Shown piece after piece: positions 50,143 to 59,360 of a stretch of DNA of 64,000 nucleotides (the first letter of the stretch is position 1; the number at the start of each line of letters is the position of its first letter). Position numbers and translations under genes: made by a program. The notes below the pieces were generated by a model. The model made no database searches. It saw nothing but the letters and a program-made list of their open reading frames with translations, and was not told the DNA's origin. Origin of the DNA: Weissella soli (GTDB lineage: Bacteria; Bacillota; Bacilli; Lactobacillales; Lactobacillaceae); the NCBI RefSeq assembly GCF_001761545.1, contig NZ_CP017326.1, positions 992,001 through 1,056,000 of the forward strand, in the 5' to 3' direction.

Positions 50143-51384
50143 TTACCAAACAAACAGACCAGCCATGGCTGCTGACAATAATGAAACCAAAATTCCTGAA
50201 ATCAAGATCAATGGCACGTGTTTTGCCACGTAATCTGCAGTGTCTTGTGAAGTCATTGAACGATATTCACCAATTACCATCCCTAAGGTTCCAAAGTTGG
50301 CAAATGACGTTGTGAAGACCGTTAAGCCAGCTAAGAAGTGCTTATCTGCAAACAAGCCAGTCCCTGCCAAAGCAGCCTTAGAAACCTGCCCCATGACCAC
50401 GAATTCGTTAGTCACTAACTTAGTTCCCATTAATTGCGCCATGTGGAAGGCATGTGTGACATCATTTCCTAATAACCACGCAAATGGGAACATGATGACA
50501 CCGAAGATATTTTCTAATGATAGCCACTTAAAGCCAGTCAAAGCAAAGGTATTATCTACCAAAGTCGCCAAACCAACAAACCCAATGACTGATGCAATGA
50601 TGATCAAAGCAACCTTACCCGCACCTAGAATTGAAGCTCCCAAGTAACCAAAGAATGGTTCGCGCTTTTGCTTCTCACCAGTTGCTGGATTGACCGAAAT
50701 ATCTGCTACGATGTCCTCGGCTGGGTCAATCTTGGTTGGATTCAAGATAATTGACATCGCTACCGCTGACAAGATATTCAACGGAATGGCCGTCAACACA
50801 TAGGCGCCTGGCATCATCTTGACATAAGAACCAAGAATGGAAGCTGAAACGGCCGAAATTGACATCATCGCCACCGTCAAATTGCGTCGTGCGCTCATTT
50901 GACGAAGTTGTAACTGAACCACTGGCAAGACCTCAGTTGTACCCAAAAACATCATTTCGATTGAAAAGAAGGATTCAAACTTAGGCTGACCAGTAACTTT
51001 TGATAGACCTTTACCGATGAATTTGATGATTGCTGGCATAATACCGACATACATCAAGACATCAAATAATGGAATAATCACCAGGATAGGTAAAACCACA
51101 CCAGTAACGAAGTTCATTGAGCCCCCCGCTGGTGGTGTGACCCAATCTGGTACCGCAAACGCGATGCCTGCATATGCGGCTTTCAACAACCAGTTGAAGA
51201 AATCTGAGACGGCCATGATAACATCACGACCCCAACTGAATTTCAAGAAGAACCAAGCCAAAATCAATTGGACCAATAAAATGGCCCCCACTGACTTCCA
51301 GCTAATGTTCTTACGGTCATTGGAAAGCAAATAGGCAATCCCAATAAAAACAATGATTCCAATAATATTAATCGCTAATAGCAT
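50143..51384 (-). CDS. NupC-family concentrative nucleoside transporter
   Basis: A 413-residue membrane protein with about ten segments. The N-terminal SNDRKNISWKSVGAILLVQL, the central MNFVTGVVLPILVIIPLFDV, then FFSIEMMFLGTTEVLPVVQL, SAVSASILGSYVKMMPGAYV and C-terminal FANFGTLGMVIGEYRSM correspond to the conserved CNT core. It imports nucleosides with protons or sodium. Single-gene unit. Confidence 0.88.
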   Translation of the reverse strand: MLLAINIIGIIVFIGIAYLLSNDRKNISWKSVGAILLVQLILAWFFLKFSWGRDVIMAVSDFFNWLLKAAYAGIAFAVPDWVTPPAGGSMNFVTGVVLPILVIIPLFDVLMYVGIMPAIIKFIGKGLSKVTGQPKFESFFSIEMMFLGTTEVLPVVQLQLRQMSARRNLTVAMMSISAVSASILGSYVKMMPGAYVLTAIPLNILSAVAMSIILNPTKIDPAEDIVADISVNPATGEKQKREPFFGYLGASILGAGKVALIIIASVIGFVGLATLVDNTFALTGFKWLSLENIFGVIMFPFAWLLGNDVTHAFHMAQLMGTKLVTNEFVVMGQVSKAALAGTGLFADKHFLAGLTVFTTSFANFGTLGMVIGEYRSMTSQDTADYVAKHVPLILISGILVSLLSAAMAGLFVW

Positions 51385-51483
51385 CTCTCTGAATGCCCCT
51401 TAATTTAGAATACGTGGAAAAACCACTTCTACTAGAGTACCAAAACGTTCGGTAAAATGCTATATTTTATTTAAAATGACGAA

Positions 51484-51518
51484 CAAAAAAGGTAGCTGCT
51501 CGCACAACTACCTTTTTG
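51484..51518 (-). terminator. Terminator of APC permease gene
   Basis: AAAAAGGTAG pairs with CTACCTTTTT, symmetrical A- and T-runs. Confidence 0.8.
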
Positions 51519-51521
51519 TGA

Positions 51522-52838
51522 TTACTTACTAATTTTCTTAAATACAATGATACCTAACACAATCATGATCATACCAAAAGCGAAGAACGGTAAATTCGCC
51601 GAATTGGTGATGTAACTAAATAGAATGAAAATACCACCCAAAATAGCAATGATTGGCGTCACCGGGTATAACCAAGTCTTATATGGTCGTTCCTTATCTG
51701 GCATTGTCTTACGGAGCTTGAAGACTGCTAAGAACAATAAGATAAAGAACAACCAACTGATAAAGACAGCTAAATCGGTTAAGGGGTCGAATTGATTTGA
51801 AAGCATTAATCCAATTGAAACCAAGGCCACCAACACTGAACTATTCCAGGGACTCGCAAACCGGTTCAACTTCACAAATGTCTTGGCAAACGGAAAGTTT
51901 CCTTCACTCGCCAAAGCATATGGGACGCGAATCGCTGTAAATGTATAGCCGTTCAACGCCCCATAAACTGAAATCAGAATGCCGACCGTCACCAACTTAC
52001 CACCGATACCACCGAATAACATTTGTGCGACCTGGCTAGCTGTTTCTTGGTTACCCATAATTTGGTTAATGGGCATGTGTCGCAACATGACGATTGACAC
52101 CAACAAATAAATGAGCCCGATAATGGCTAAACCAGACGTTAATGACAATGGCAAATCACGCTTGGGGTTCTTCAACTCCCCGGCGATATTTCCAATACCG
52201 ATCCAACCATCAAAAGCAAACATCGCCGCGACAATCGCCCCACCAACACCGGCAATCGGGTTAATATGACTTCCAGCGGCCAAAGGCAATAGTTGGAAAT
52301 GCACGTCGGCCTTTGAGAACAAACCGGCAAACACAATCAAAGCAATCGGAATTAACTTGAGAATGGTAAACAGTGATTGCGCCCGCGAAGCGAACTTGGA
52401 TCCTAAGGCGTTGATGATTAGAATCGTGATAAAAACAATGATAGCAATATAAATTAAATTTTTACCCTGTTTGATACCAAACAAATTAGTGAATTGCGTC
52501 GTCCAAATAATCGCCAAGGCTGCAATATTGGCTGGATAATACACTAATGTTTGAATCCAACCAAATAAAAACCCATAGATCGGACCATAAGAATATTCTA
52601 AATACTTGGTGGCCCCTCCAGTTTCAGGGAACATGGCACCAAGTTCTGCGACGGTCAACCCACCCGCAATGGTGAAGATTGCCGCTAAAATCCAGGCCAC
52701 AATCACCAAATTTGCGGATCCGGTTCGCTCAGCCATGGCAGCAATTTTGAAAAACACTCCTGCCCCAATTACCGTTCCAACAACTGCCGACAAGGCTCCG
52801 ATCAAGCCCACTTCTCGTTTTAAGCTGGTTTGTCCCAT
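51522..52838 (-). CDS. APC-family amino acid permease
   Basis: A 438-residue, twelve-helix transporter. N-terminal LIGALSAVVGTVIGAGVFFK is the TM1 substrate motif of the APC superfamily; GGLTVAELGAMFPETGGATK is the TM2-TM3 signature; AFDGWIGIGNIAGELKNPKR is TM6. It resembles serine/threonine or LAT-like exchangers. Substrate not determinable. AGAGG precedes the ATG. Monocistronic. Confidence 0.88.
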   Translation of the reverse strand: MGQTSLKREVGLIGALSAVVGTVIGAGVFFKIAAMAERTGSANLVIVAWILAAIFTIAGGLTVAELGAMFPETGGATKYLEYSYGPIYGFLFGWIQTLVYYPANIAALAIIWTTQFTNLFGIKQGKNLIYIAIIVFITILIINALGSKFASRAQSLFTILKLIPIALIVFAGLFSKADVHFQLLPLAAGSHINPIAGVGGAIVAAMFAFDGWIGIGNIAGELKNPKRDLPLSLTSGLAIIGLIYLLVSIVMLRHMPINQIMGNQETASQVAQMLFGGIGGKLVTVGILISVYGALNGYTFTAIRVPYALASEGNFPFAKTFVKLNRFASPWNSSVLVALVSIGLMLSNQFDPLTDLAVFISWLFFILLFLAVFKLRKTMPDKERPYKTWLYPVTPIIAILGGIFILFSYITNSANLPFFAFGMIMIVLGIIVFKKISK

Positions 52839-52977
52839 TTCATCCTCTCAACTCACAAATATGAGCCATATCCTTTATAAAATTTCAAATAAGTAACATT
52901 ATCCCATATGATACCCGCTAAAAGCAAACATTTCATGAGTTTTTAGCGAAAAAATTCGTGATTATCCACATAATAAA

Positions 52978-53012
52978 GAAAAGGCCTTCCAAGTCTCCCT
53001 GAAATGCCTTTG
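52978..53012 (-). terminator. Terminator after mreC
   Basis: AAAGGC and GCCTTT bases close a 20-base loop, followed leftward by TTCTTTATT. It lies immediately after the mreC stop, ending the operon before any mreD gene. Confidence 0.5.
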
Positions 53013-53014
53013 CT

Positions 53015-53863
53015 TTATTTTGGAATCGCGACAGAAACAACCGGAATGTTGTTGAAATCTGTAGCCGGTTCAATATAGATTTTCTTCGATAACCCGTAAT
53101 CATCAGTCACTACGGATGAGACTTTACCAACATACAAGCCAGAGGGCGTAACGCCACCCAAGCCGGACGTAGTCACCAAATCACCCTTCTTAACGGTGGT
53201 ATTGGATGTCGTATTACCCATCACGATACGATTCTTGGATTGGTTAAAGCCCGTGATAATACCGTCAACCGTGTCACCACTCGTCGTGGTCACCCGAATG
53301 GCAAATCGATCTGAAGTTTGATTGTTATCAGAAAGTAATTCAACTTTCGCATTGGTTGTATTCACTTGGGTGACACGTCCAACCAAGCCACCGGATCCCA
53401 TCACTGACATCCCCTTTTTGATACCAGCCGAACTTCCCTGATTGATCACCAATTGGGTTTGCCAATTAACTGGTGAACGCGAAACAACAACCGCATTAAC
53501 GACATCGTAATCAGTTAAGGTATCATTTAACTTCAACTGTGCTTTTAAGGCCTTGTTTTCGTTCTTCACGATTTGAAGCTGCACCTTGGCCTGTGCCAGT
53601 TCATCAACGCGCGACGTCAACTTCTGGTTTGTCTGGTAGGTGTTCAACAAGTTTTGTAAACTATTAAACCCATTATGCACAGTGCCAATTGGGGCAGAAA
53701 CCAAATCAGACATCCAGCCGGTCACATCTGACACAATTTGACTTGGAATTGATGGTGACTCTTGTGAATCTTTCGAGCGGGAACTAACTGTAATAACCCC
53801 CAGGGTTATGATGATTAGTAAGACGGCCACCACCAAACGTCGTGACGAAAAAACATTTTTCAT
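53015..53863 (-). CDS. mreC: Rod-shape protein MreC
   Basis: A 282-residue protein with one N-terminal membrane helix (residues 9-27), a coiled coil (about 65-110, LLNTYQTNQKLTSRVDELAQ) and the periplasmic-type beta domain: VVSRSPVNWQTQLVINQGSS, GIKKGMSVMGSGGLVGRVTQ, KGDLVTTSGLGGVTPSGLYV. It organises cell-wall synthesis with MreB and MreD. Follows mreB by 72 bases. No mreD follows. Confidence 0.95.
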   Translation of the reverse strand: MKNVFSSRRLVVAVLLIIITLGVITVSSRSKDSQESPSIPSQIVSDVTGWMSDLVSAPIGTVHNGFNSLQNLLNTYQTNQKLTSRVDELAQAKVQLQIVKNENKALKAQLKLNDTLTDYDVVNAVVVSRSPVNWQTQLVINQGSSAGIKKGMSVMGSGGLVGRVTQVNTTNAKVELLSDNNQTSDRFAIRVTTTSGDTVDGIITGFNQSKNRIVMGNTTSNTTVKKGDLVTTSGLGGVTPSGLYVGKVSSVVTDDYGLSKKIYIEPATDFNNIPVVSVAIPK

Positions 53864-53935
53864 GTTTGACTCCCTCTACTAATTGAAACAATGGCTAGTT
53901 AGCAGTGCCACTATCCATCGTTTCATTACTTACAA

Positions 53936-54940
53936 TTAGTTATTCTTCAAAACATCGATTGACTTCAATGCTTCACCAGTACCAATAACGACAGCATCTA
54001 ATGGATTTGGGGCGACGAATACTGGGACCTTTGTGGCCTCAGCAATCACCGTATCGAGGTGCTTCAAAAGTGCACCACCACCAGTTAAGACAATACCACG
54101 ATCGATAACGTCCGCGGCAATTTCAGGTGAAGTCTCTTCTAAAGTTTCCTTGATCGCCACGATAATTTCAGCAATCACATCCTTCATGGCAATTGCCACG
54201 TCTTCCGCTAATACTTCAATTGTCTTTGGCAATCCTGTGACCAAGTCACGGCCACGCACCGTTGTCGATGCCATGTCCTTGGCTGCTTCAACATCCGCTG
54301 AACCAATTTCGATTTTCAAACGTTCTGAGGTTTGTTCCCCAATTAAGACTGAATATTTTTGACGAATGTAAGACATGATGGATTCATCCAACTTATCGCC
54401 CGCCATACGAATGGAACGTGATGAAACAATCCCACCCAATGAAATAGTAGCAACGTCAGTGGTGCCCCCACCCATGTCCACAACCATTGAGCCAGTTGGT
54501 TCCATCACTGGTAAACCAGCTCCGACTGCAGCCGCAAATGGTTCTTCGATCACATACGCGTCACGCGCACCAGCGACACGTGCAGCATCAATCACGGCCC
54601 GTCGTTCAACAGCCGTCACACCTGAGGGTACCCCAATGGTCACGTATGGTCGTGAACTATGTCCACCAAGCGCCTTGCCTAAGTAGTACTTCAACATGGC
54701 CACCGTTGTTTCGTAGTCTGCGATAACACCATCACGCATCGGACGAATGGCCTTGATTGAGCCTGGAGTCCGGCCAATCATATCTTTAGCTTCTGAACCG
54801 ACTGCAACGACTTCGTTTGTTTTTGTATTTCGGGCGACGACTGATGGTTCGCGTAAAACGATTCCCTTACCATCGATATACACCAACGTGTTGGCTGTAC
54901 CTAAGTCGATTCCGACATTTCGAGTTCCAAATGAAAACAC
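53936..54940 (-). CDS. mreB: Rod-shape actin-like protein MreB
   Basis: A 334-residue actin-fold ATPase. Seen: [20 protein letters not shown] (phosphate 1), [40 protein letters not shown] (phosphate 2) and [15 protein letters not shown] (adenosine). GTG start with AAGGA upstream. First of mreB-mreC; it positions elongation-type peptidoglycan synthesis. Presence agrees with a rod or short-rod cell, as in many Weissella. Confidence 0.97.
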   Translation of the reverse strand: MFSFGTRNVGIDLGTANTLVYIDGKGIVLREPSVVARNTKTNEVVAVGSEAKDMIGRTPGSIKAIRPMRDGVIADYETTVAMLKYYLGKALGGHSSRPYVTIGVPSGVTAVERRAVIDAARVAGARDAYVIEEPFAAAVGAGLPVMEPTGSMVVDMGGGTTDVATISLGGIVSSRSIRMAGDKLDESIMSYIRQKYSVLIGEQTSERLKIEIGSADVEAAKDMASTTVRGRDLVTGLPKTIEVLAEDVAIAMKDVIAEIIVAIKETLEETSPEIAADVIDRGIVLTGGGALLKHLDTVIAEATKVPVFVAPNPLDAVVIGTGEALKSIDVLKNN

Positions 54941-55043
54941 GGCGTTTGTCCTTCTTTTTTCTTATTTATTAAACTTGATTAGGCCGCCCGTTTACAGACG
55001 ACCTCCATCAAATCATTTTTACTTCATACTGTCGTTAAGTCTA

Positions 55044-55469
55044 TCATAGATTGACGTGCTTCGTCCATAAATCTAGCAAATTTTGCCATTGAATTTCTGG
55101 CACCATTTTCCGCTCAAAAGCGCTGATATAGCCATCGGCACTAACAACTAAAAAATCGAAAAGATGAATTTGAACAATTGCTGCACAAACCGCCAATTTT
55201 CTTAAAACTTCCAGATCCATCTGTGAAAAAACCAACCGGCCGCTCGGGTGATTATGGACGATGATAAACCCATAGGCATTCATCGCAATTGCATGCCGAA
55301 AAACATCACGTGGATGGATGACAACCGCATCCAGTGTGCCTTTAGCAATGCACTTAACATGGCGTATGACCAGTTGCGTATCCACGTAAACTGCCCAAGC
55401 TTCTTCTTGGGGGCGCCGACCGCCGACCTCAATCATCCAAGGGATAAACTCATCACTCGTTATTTTCAT
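55044..55469 (-). CDS. radC: RadC-family MPN (JAMM) protein, short form
   Basis: A 141-residue protein containing only the JAB1/MPN domain of RadC: VVIHPRDVFRHAIAMNAYGF, metal-binding IIVHNHPSGRLVFSQMDLEV, then FLVVSADGYISAFER. Usual RadC proteins (about 220 residues) also carry an N-terminal helix-hairpin-helix part, which is missing here. GAGGTGG precedes the ATG, so it seems a real short gene and not a truncation. It lies upstream of mreB, as full-length radC does in many Bacillota. Its role is uncertain. Confidence 0.8.
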   Translation of the reverse strand: MKITSDEFIPWMIEVGGRRPQEEAWAVYVDTQLVIRHVKCIAKGTLDAVVIHPRDVFRHAIAMNAYGFIIVHNHPSGRLVFSQMDLEVLRKLAVCAAIVQIHLFDFLVVSADGYISAFERKMVPEIQWQNLLDLWTKHVNL

Positions 55470-55563
55470 TCTGCCACCTCTTTATTAAAGAGAGGTTATT
55501 TGCAAAGGTGTTTAAAAGAAGCCAACTTGCGGTACACTATTTATATAAGAAAAGGAGAATAGC

Positions 55564-55893
55564 ATGCGTGTTAGTCAATTAAGTCCACTCAGTATCCCCG
55601 CTCAAGATATTCCGCGGGCAGTTCGCTTCTATCGTGAAGTTTTTGATTTACCATCAGTCTTTGGTAAACACGAATCTGCCCATCTGTCACTACATGGTGA
55701 AGGCATCACGTTTATTGAAAACGCTGCGCCCACCAATGTTCAGGTGATTGTCAAGGATACGCCTGCTGACATTCAAAATCATTTCATTAATTACTTCGTA
55801 CCTGAAACACGACCAGCCGAGGTCATTGATCAGGCCACCCACTTCTTTATTGCCGATTTTGAAGGCAACACCATTGAAGTCATTGCTAAGTAA
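55564..55893 (+). CDS. Small VOC-family protein
   Basis: A 109-residue single VOC domain: LSIPAQDIPRAVRFYREVFD, LSLHGEGITFIENAAPTNVQ, HFFIADFEGNTIEVIAK. The D-x-E-G-N-x-I-E-V ending supplies the usual metal ligand. Possible glyoxalase or resistance-like enzyme; substrate unknown. AAAGGAG precedes the ATG. Confidence 0.75.
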   Translation: MRVSQLSPLSIPAQDIPRAVRFYREVFDLPSVFGKHESAHLSLHGEGITFIENAAPTNVQVIVKDTPADIQNHFINYFVPETRPAEVIDQATHFFIADFEGNTIEVIAK

Positions 55894-55950
55894 AAAAGCT
55901 GTATGTTGTTACCGGATAAAATCCATCACGGTCACAGCATACAGCTTTTT
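55893..55950. terminator. Bidirectional terminator
   Basis: AAAAAGCTGTATG pairs with CATACAGCTTTTT around a loop that holds further pairing bases; it lies between convergent genes. Confidence 0.75.
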
Positions 55951-55990
55951 GATTGCCCTTTAGTTGATGTTTGATCAGTCCAACCACTAA

Positions 55991-56587
55991 CTATTCTAAG
56001 TGGCGCAATGCACGAAAAGTTAACAGAATGATCATTTGCACGAAGGCAAAAATTAACACAAATTCAATACTTGAAAGCGAGAACGACTTAACAATCAGTG
56101 ATACCACTTGATTCCAATTGGTAATAATGTCCCAAGAATTCAACCGGGCGTACCGGCCTAAGTACATCCCATAAGCCGATAGTAATGATAAACTACCGAA
56201 AAATCCGAGCACAGACCGGGTGGTTGCCTTTGGAAAATAACTCTCAAAGATAATTTCAGCCGAGCGAGCGCCTAACAAGACCCCTAAGAAAATACCTAAA
56301 ACAAGCATGCCATAGTTAAAACGAGCGCTGCCACCATCCAAGCTATAAATATGCATAAAATCAGTAATCATATACATCGAATTGGGAAAAAAAAGCACCC
56401 AAATCGTGGTTAACGAGATTTTCATTGTCCGCGCAGTAACTTTTTTAATAACCAAACTCAAATCAAATGGAATCACCGCTAAAAACAGATTCCAAATCAA
56501 GAAAGTGAGGTGACTAGGCGCAACGTACAGGACGATCATAAAGAGCGCAATTACCGCATGGATAGTCATGATAATTCGTCGATTCAT
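55991..56587 (-). CDS. DUF1361 membrane protein
   Basis: A 198-residue protein with about six membrane helices. The motifs FLIWNLFLAVIPFDLSLVI, TTIWVLFFPNSMYMITDFMH and YLGRYARLNSWDIITNW are characteristic of DUF1361 membrane proteins found across Bacillota. GGAGG precedes the ATG. Function unknown. Lies 30 bases after mtnN on the same strand. Confidence 0.85.
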   Translation of the reverse strand: MNRRIIMTIHAVIALFMIVLYVAPSHLTFLIWNLFLAVIPFDLSLVIKKVTARTMKISLTTIWVLFFPNSMYMITDFMHIYSLDGGSARFNYGMLVLGIFLGVLLGARSAEIIFESYFPKATTRSVLGFFGSLSLLSAYGMYLGRYARLNSWDIITNWNQVVSLIVKSFSLSSIEFVLIFAFVQMIILLTFRALRHLE

Positions 56588-56617
56588 CTTGTACCTCCGC
56601 TAATCTCATAAAATCGT

Positions 56618-57307
56618 TTATTTAGATGCAAAGAAATCGATCAAGACTTGGGCACTACGACGACCTGCTAAGACAACAAATTCATCATAGGCCATAGCTG
56701 ATTCCCCATCGGCATTATCAGAAATTGCCCGCACAACTGCAAAAGGCACATCAAAGTGGGTCGCAATTTGGGCAACCGCTGCCCCTTCCATTTCAGCTGA
56801 CTGTACTTCCGGAAAGTGTGCCAAAATAGCTTGCTTCTTCGCCTCAGAATCCATGAATTGATCACCTGAAACAATCAAGCCACGCACGGCATTCACCTCA
56901 TCATTTTGAAAACCAGCGGCTAATCCGGCAGACAATTCTTCATCGGCTACAAATCGAGCTGGCTGTTGTGGTACTTGACCAAAAGCATACCCAAAGGCAC
57001 GTGCATCAGCATCTGAGTAGGCTAATTCACTAGCGATCACAATATCCCCAATCTTCAAACCAGTGCCTAATGCACCAGCCGAGCCAGAATTGATCACCGC
57101 GTCAACACCAAAATTAGTAATTAACAAAGTCGTTGTTAATGCAGCGGCTACTTTACCAATGCCACCATTCACAACGACAACGTCAACATTACCGATTTTA
57201 CCGTGATGAAACACTTTCCCAGAGATTTGTGATATTTTGTCCGCATCCATTGCTTCAATCAAACCATCCATCTCGGTTTGTTCAGCATTAATAACTCCGT
57301 AACGCAT
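56618..57307 (-). CDS. mtnN: 5'-methylthioadenosine/S-adenosylhomocysteine nucleosidase
   Basis: A 229-residue MTAN (Pfs). Seen: YGVINAEQTEMDGLIEAMD with the first catalytic glutamate, VVVVNGGIGKVAAALTTTLL, VINSGSAGALGTGLKIGDIV, SGDQFM, and EMEGAAVAQIATHFDVPFAV with the ribose-binding ME. It cleaves adenine from MTA and SAH and feeds the activated methyl cycle. GAGGG precedes the ATG. Follows the small membrane protein by 22 bases. Confidence 0.93.
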   Translation of the reverse strand: MRYGVINAEQTEMDGLIEAMDADKISQISGKVFHHGKIGNVDVVVVNGGIGKVAAALTTTLLITNFGVDAVINSGSAGALGTGLKIGDIVIASELAYSDADARAFGYAFGQVPQQPARFVADEELSAGLAAGFQNDEVNAVRGLIVSGDQFMDSEAKKQAILAHFPEVQSAEMEGAAVAQIATHFDVPFAVVRAISDNADGESAMAYDEFVVLAGRRSAQVLIDFFASK

Positions 57308-57329
57308 TTTTTCCCTCACTATTCGTTAT

Positions 57330-57749
57330 TTAACTAAAAAACAAGATCAACCAGGTAATAATAATCATTAAGCTTAAAAGCCCCATCGTGATATTCAAGC
57401 GACGCCTTAGCCGCATTTGCTTACCCAACGGGGTTAACTTGCGGGTGCTCGGGTCAAGTTCATACCGTCCTTTACCTGTTAAACGGTTTTCTGCCCGGGT
57501 CAATGCCTGTTGATCGCCCCCGGCATAACGCTTCAAGCGTTCGTGAACATCCTCAGCTTGATCAGCAACCGCAGTCGGTTCGTCTAATGACTTGCTTTTT
57601 GGTAACCAGGCCTGCACCCTAGTTTTAACCTTCTGCATTAAGCCGGTCTGCCGTTGACCACGTGATGTTGGTACAGCGGTATCCGCCTTAGGTTCGATGT
57701 CATCAGATTCAACATCATTCAAGAAAAACTTTACTATTTTTTCAAGCAT
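57330..57749 (-). CDS. Single-pass membrane protein between nudF and mtnN
   Basis: A 139-residue protein: acidic N-terminus, central basic and low-complexity region, a conserved-looking segment RLTGKGRYELDPSTRKLTPL, a basic cluster (GKQMRLRRRLN) and one C-terminal membrane helix (about residues 118-137). So the bulk is cytoplasmic with a tail anchor. A related small gene is common at this place in Lactobacillales. The layout is also like the MacP cell-wall synthase activator, but the resemblance is weak. Starts immediately after the nudF stop. Confidence 0.5.
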   Translation of the reverse strand: MLEKIVKFFLNDVESDDIEPKADTAVPTSRGQRQTGLMQKVKTRVQAWLPKSKSLDEPTAVADQAEDVHERLKRYAGGDQQALTRAENRLTGKGRYELDPSTRKLTPLGKQMRLRRRLNITMGLLSLMIIITWLILFFS

Positions 57750-58331
57750 TTACTTCAATCCTTGTTCCAATCGCATAATTTTCCAGTATTGGTAAGCGAC
57801 CACTGTCTTACCATCATCCAGCAAGCCTGCTTCATACAAATCCGTTGCTTCATCAAAGGATAGGTACACCACACCGATATTTTCATCGGCATCCTGTGGT
57901 AATTCCGTTGTGACGGGTTGCAAATCAGTTGCTAAATAAAGATGCATATACTCATCTGCAAAACCGATTGAAGAGTAGAAACCCGCAAATTTTTTGATGT
58001 TACCGGCTTGTAAACGCACTTCTTCATTCAGTTCACGATTGACCGCAGCCAGGGCATCCCCGTGATCACGTTCATCTAATTTACCAGCTGGAATTTCTAA
58101 GGTGACTTTTCGCACTGGCGCACGCCATTGTTTTTCAACAATCATCTTATCGTCGGCAGTCAACGCTAAAATAGCGACGGCACCAGCATGATGCACGATA
58201 TCACGATGTGTCTGGTGGCCATCACTTAAGACGACCGTTTCATCCACCACGTCGATAATATGGCCATGATAAACAACTTCTTCTTTGATGACGGTTTCCT
58301 TAACTTGTGCTTCAAAGGCCTTATCTTCCAT
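57750..58331 (-). CDS. nudF: Nudix hydrolase, ADP-ribose pyrophosphatase type
   Basis: A 193-residue Nudix enzyme (ADP-ribose to AMP and ribose 5-phosphate). The Nudix box is present but altered: EIPAGKLDERDHGDALAAVN followed by RELNEEVRL. Compared with G-x5-E-x7-R-E-x2-E-E, there is a two-residue insertion and the first glutamate is not in its usual place. Similar variants occur in other lactobacilli. WRAPVRKVTLEIPAG supports the ADP-ribose subgroup. Starts three bases after the cold-shock gene. Confidence 0.85.
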   Translation of the reverse strand: MEDKAFEAQVKETVIKEEVVYHGHIIDVVDETVVLSDGHQTHRDIVHHAGAVAILALTADDKMIVEKQWRAPVRKVTLEIPAGKLDERDHGDALAAVNRELNEEVRLQAGNIKKFAGFYSSIGFADEYMHLYLATDLQPVTTELPQDADENIGVVYLSFDEATDLYEAGLLDDGKTVVAYQYWKIMRLEQGLK

Positions 58332-58333
58332 AA

Positions 58334-58543
58334 TTAATCAGCTACCTCAACTAATGCCGCTTGTGGTCCCCGTGAACCTTGGACAATGACAAACTTGACT
58401 TCTTCCCCTGGATTCAAATCACGAACCCGTCGATCTTCAAGCCCTGAAAAGTGGACAAAAACGTCCTCTTCACCTGGTAGTTCAATATAACCAAAGCCAT
58501 TTTCTGCATTCCAATTTTTAACTGTACCAACTAATTTTTCCAT
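58334..58543 (-). CDS. Cold-shock-domain protein
   Basis: A 69-residue CSD protein: GTVKNWNAENGFGYIELPGE (RNP1) and DVFVHFSGLEDRRVRDLNPG (RNP2). RNP1 reads NGFGYI in place of KGFGFI. It binds single-stranded nucleic acid. Here it is locked in an operon with nudF and mtnN, unlike the usual monocistronic cspA with long leader. Confidence 0.9.
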   Translation of the reverse strand: MEKLVGTVKNWNAENGFGYIELPGEEDVFVHFSGLEDRRVRDLNPGEEVKFVIVQGSRGPQAALVEVAD

Positions 58544-58559
58544 ATTATTGTCCTTTTAT

Positions 58560-58928
58560 TTACTTATTGATGACCAAAACTAAAATCACAACCACTAAAT
58601 AAGCCAACACAGTTGCCCATTTAATGATAATCCACCAGCTTTTTAAAAAACGACGGACTTCGAAGTGACCACCAATAAATGCTTGCAATAAGATTAATGC
58701 CATTCCCCAAAGGAAAAACATGATCCATAAATTAACGATTCCAGCGTGCATCCATGTCTGAAAAGCCAGCGCACTCATGCTCCACCATAACACCAGTACC
58801 ATCACATCAAGCGGCTGGACGCCACGCATCCCTGGAATGCGTGTGATGCGATGCCATAGCGCAAAAATCACCACTCCAACTGCCAATGTAATGGCCAGAA
58901 TATATGGCCATTCAACAAAAGTTAGCAT
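58560..58928 (-). CDS. DUF3397 membrane protein
   Basis: A 122-residue protein with four membrane helices, containing QPLDVMVLVLWWSMSALAFQ and FFLWGMALILLQAFIGGHFE, consistent with DUF3397, a family of Lactobacillales membrane proteins. Start at MLTFVEW with AAGGAG five bases upstream. First gene of the cold-shock/nudF/mtnN operon. Function unknown. Confidence 0.75.
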   Translation of the reverse strand: MLTFVEWPYILAITLAVGVVIFALWHRITRIPGMRGVQPLDVMVLVLWWSMSALAFQTWMHAGIVNLWIMFFLWGMALILLQAFIGGHFEVRRFLKSWWIIIKWATVLAYLVVVILVLVINK

Positions 58929-59126
58929 CTCCACTCCTTACTAATCGCGACGTCCAAACACATCGAAATATCTTCTTTTCATTATACAGTAATTTCGCAA
59001 ATGAAAAAGTAAGCAACCGTTTTCACGTCATTTCCTTATATAACTGGGTAGTTGCGACGGGGACAGCCTTGTCAGCACCCGTTAAAATTGCTACAATAGA
59101 TTGAATATTTTGAAAGCGAGTGTATC

Positions 59127-59246
59127 ATGCCCAGAAAACCAAAATCACGCTTAGCAAAGATCAATCAATTTTTCGTCATCATCATGTTAATTCTATCTCT
59201 CGGTGGTGTTTTTGTAGTTTTGCTTCAAGCGTTCTTAGCCTATTAA
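59127..59246 (+). CDS. DUF4044-type membrane miniprotein
   Basis: A 39-residue protein starting MPRKPKSRLAKINQFFVIIM with a basic head and one membrane helix to the end (GGVFVVLLQAFLAY). It fits the DUF4044 family of lactobacilli and streptococci, a conserved tiny gene often missed. Ribosome site is weak (GCGAG). A strong terminator follows at once, supporting a real short transcript. Confidence 0.6.
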   Translation: MPRKPKSRLAKINQFFVIIMLILSLGGVFVVLLQAFLAY

Positions 59247-59257
59247 ATTAATCCATG

Positions 59258-59292
59258 GCGTCCTGTATAAATACTTACAGGACGCCTTTTTT
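59258..59292 (+). terminator. Terminator of DUF4044 gene
   Basis: GGCGTCCTGTA pairs perfectly with TACAGGACGCC around seven bases and is followed by six Ts. Confidence 0.9.
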
Positions 59293-59360
59293 GACCATTT
59301 AAAGAAAACAATTACTAATTGACAGTATCTTTTATCTTTACTTTAAGGTCATTAGTCGGT

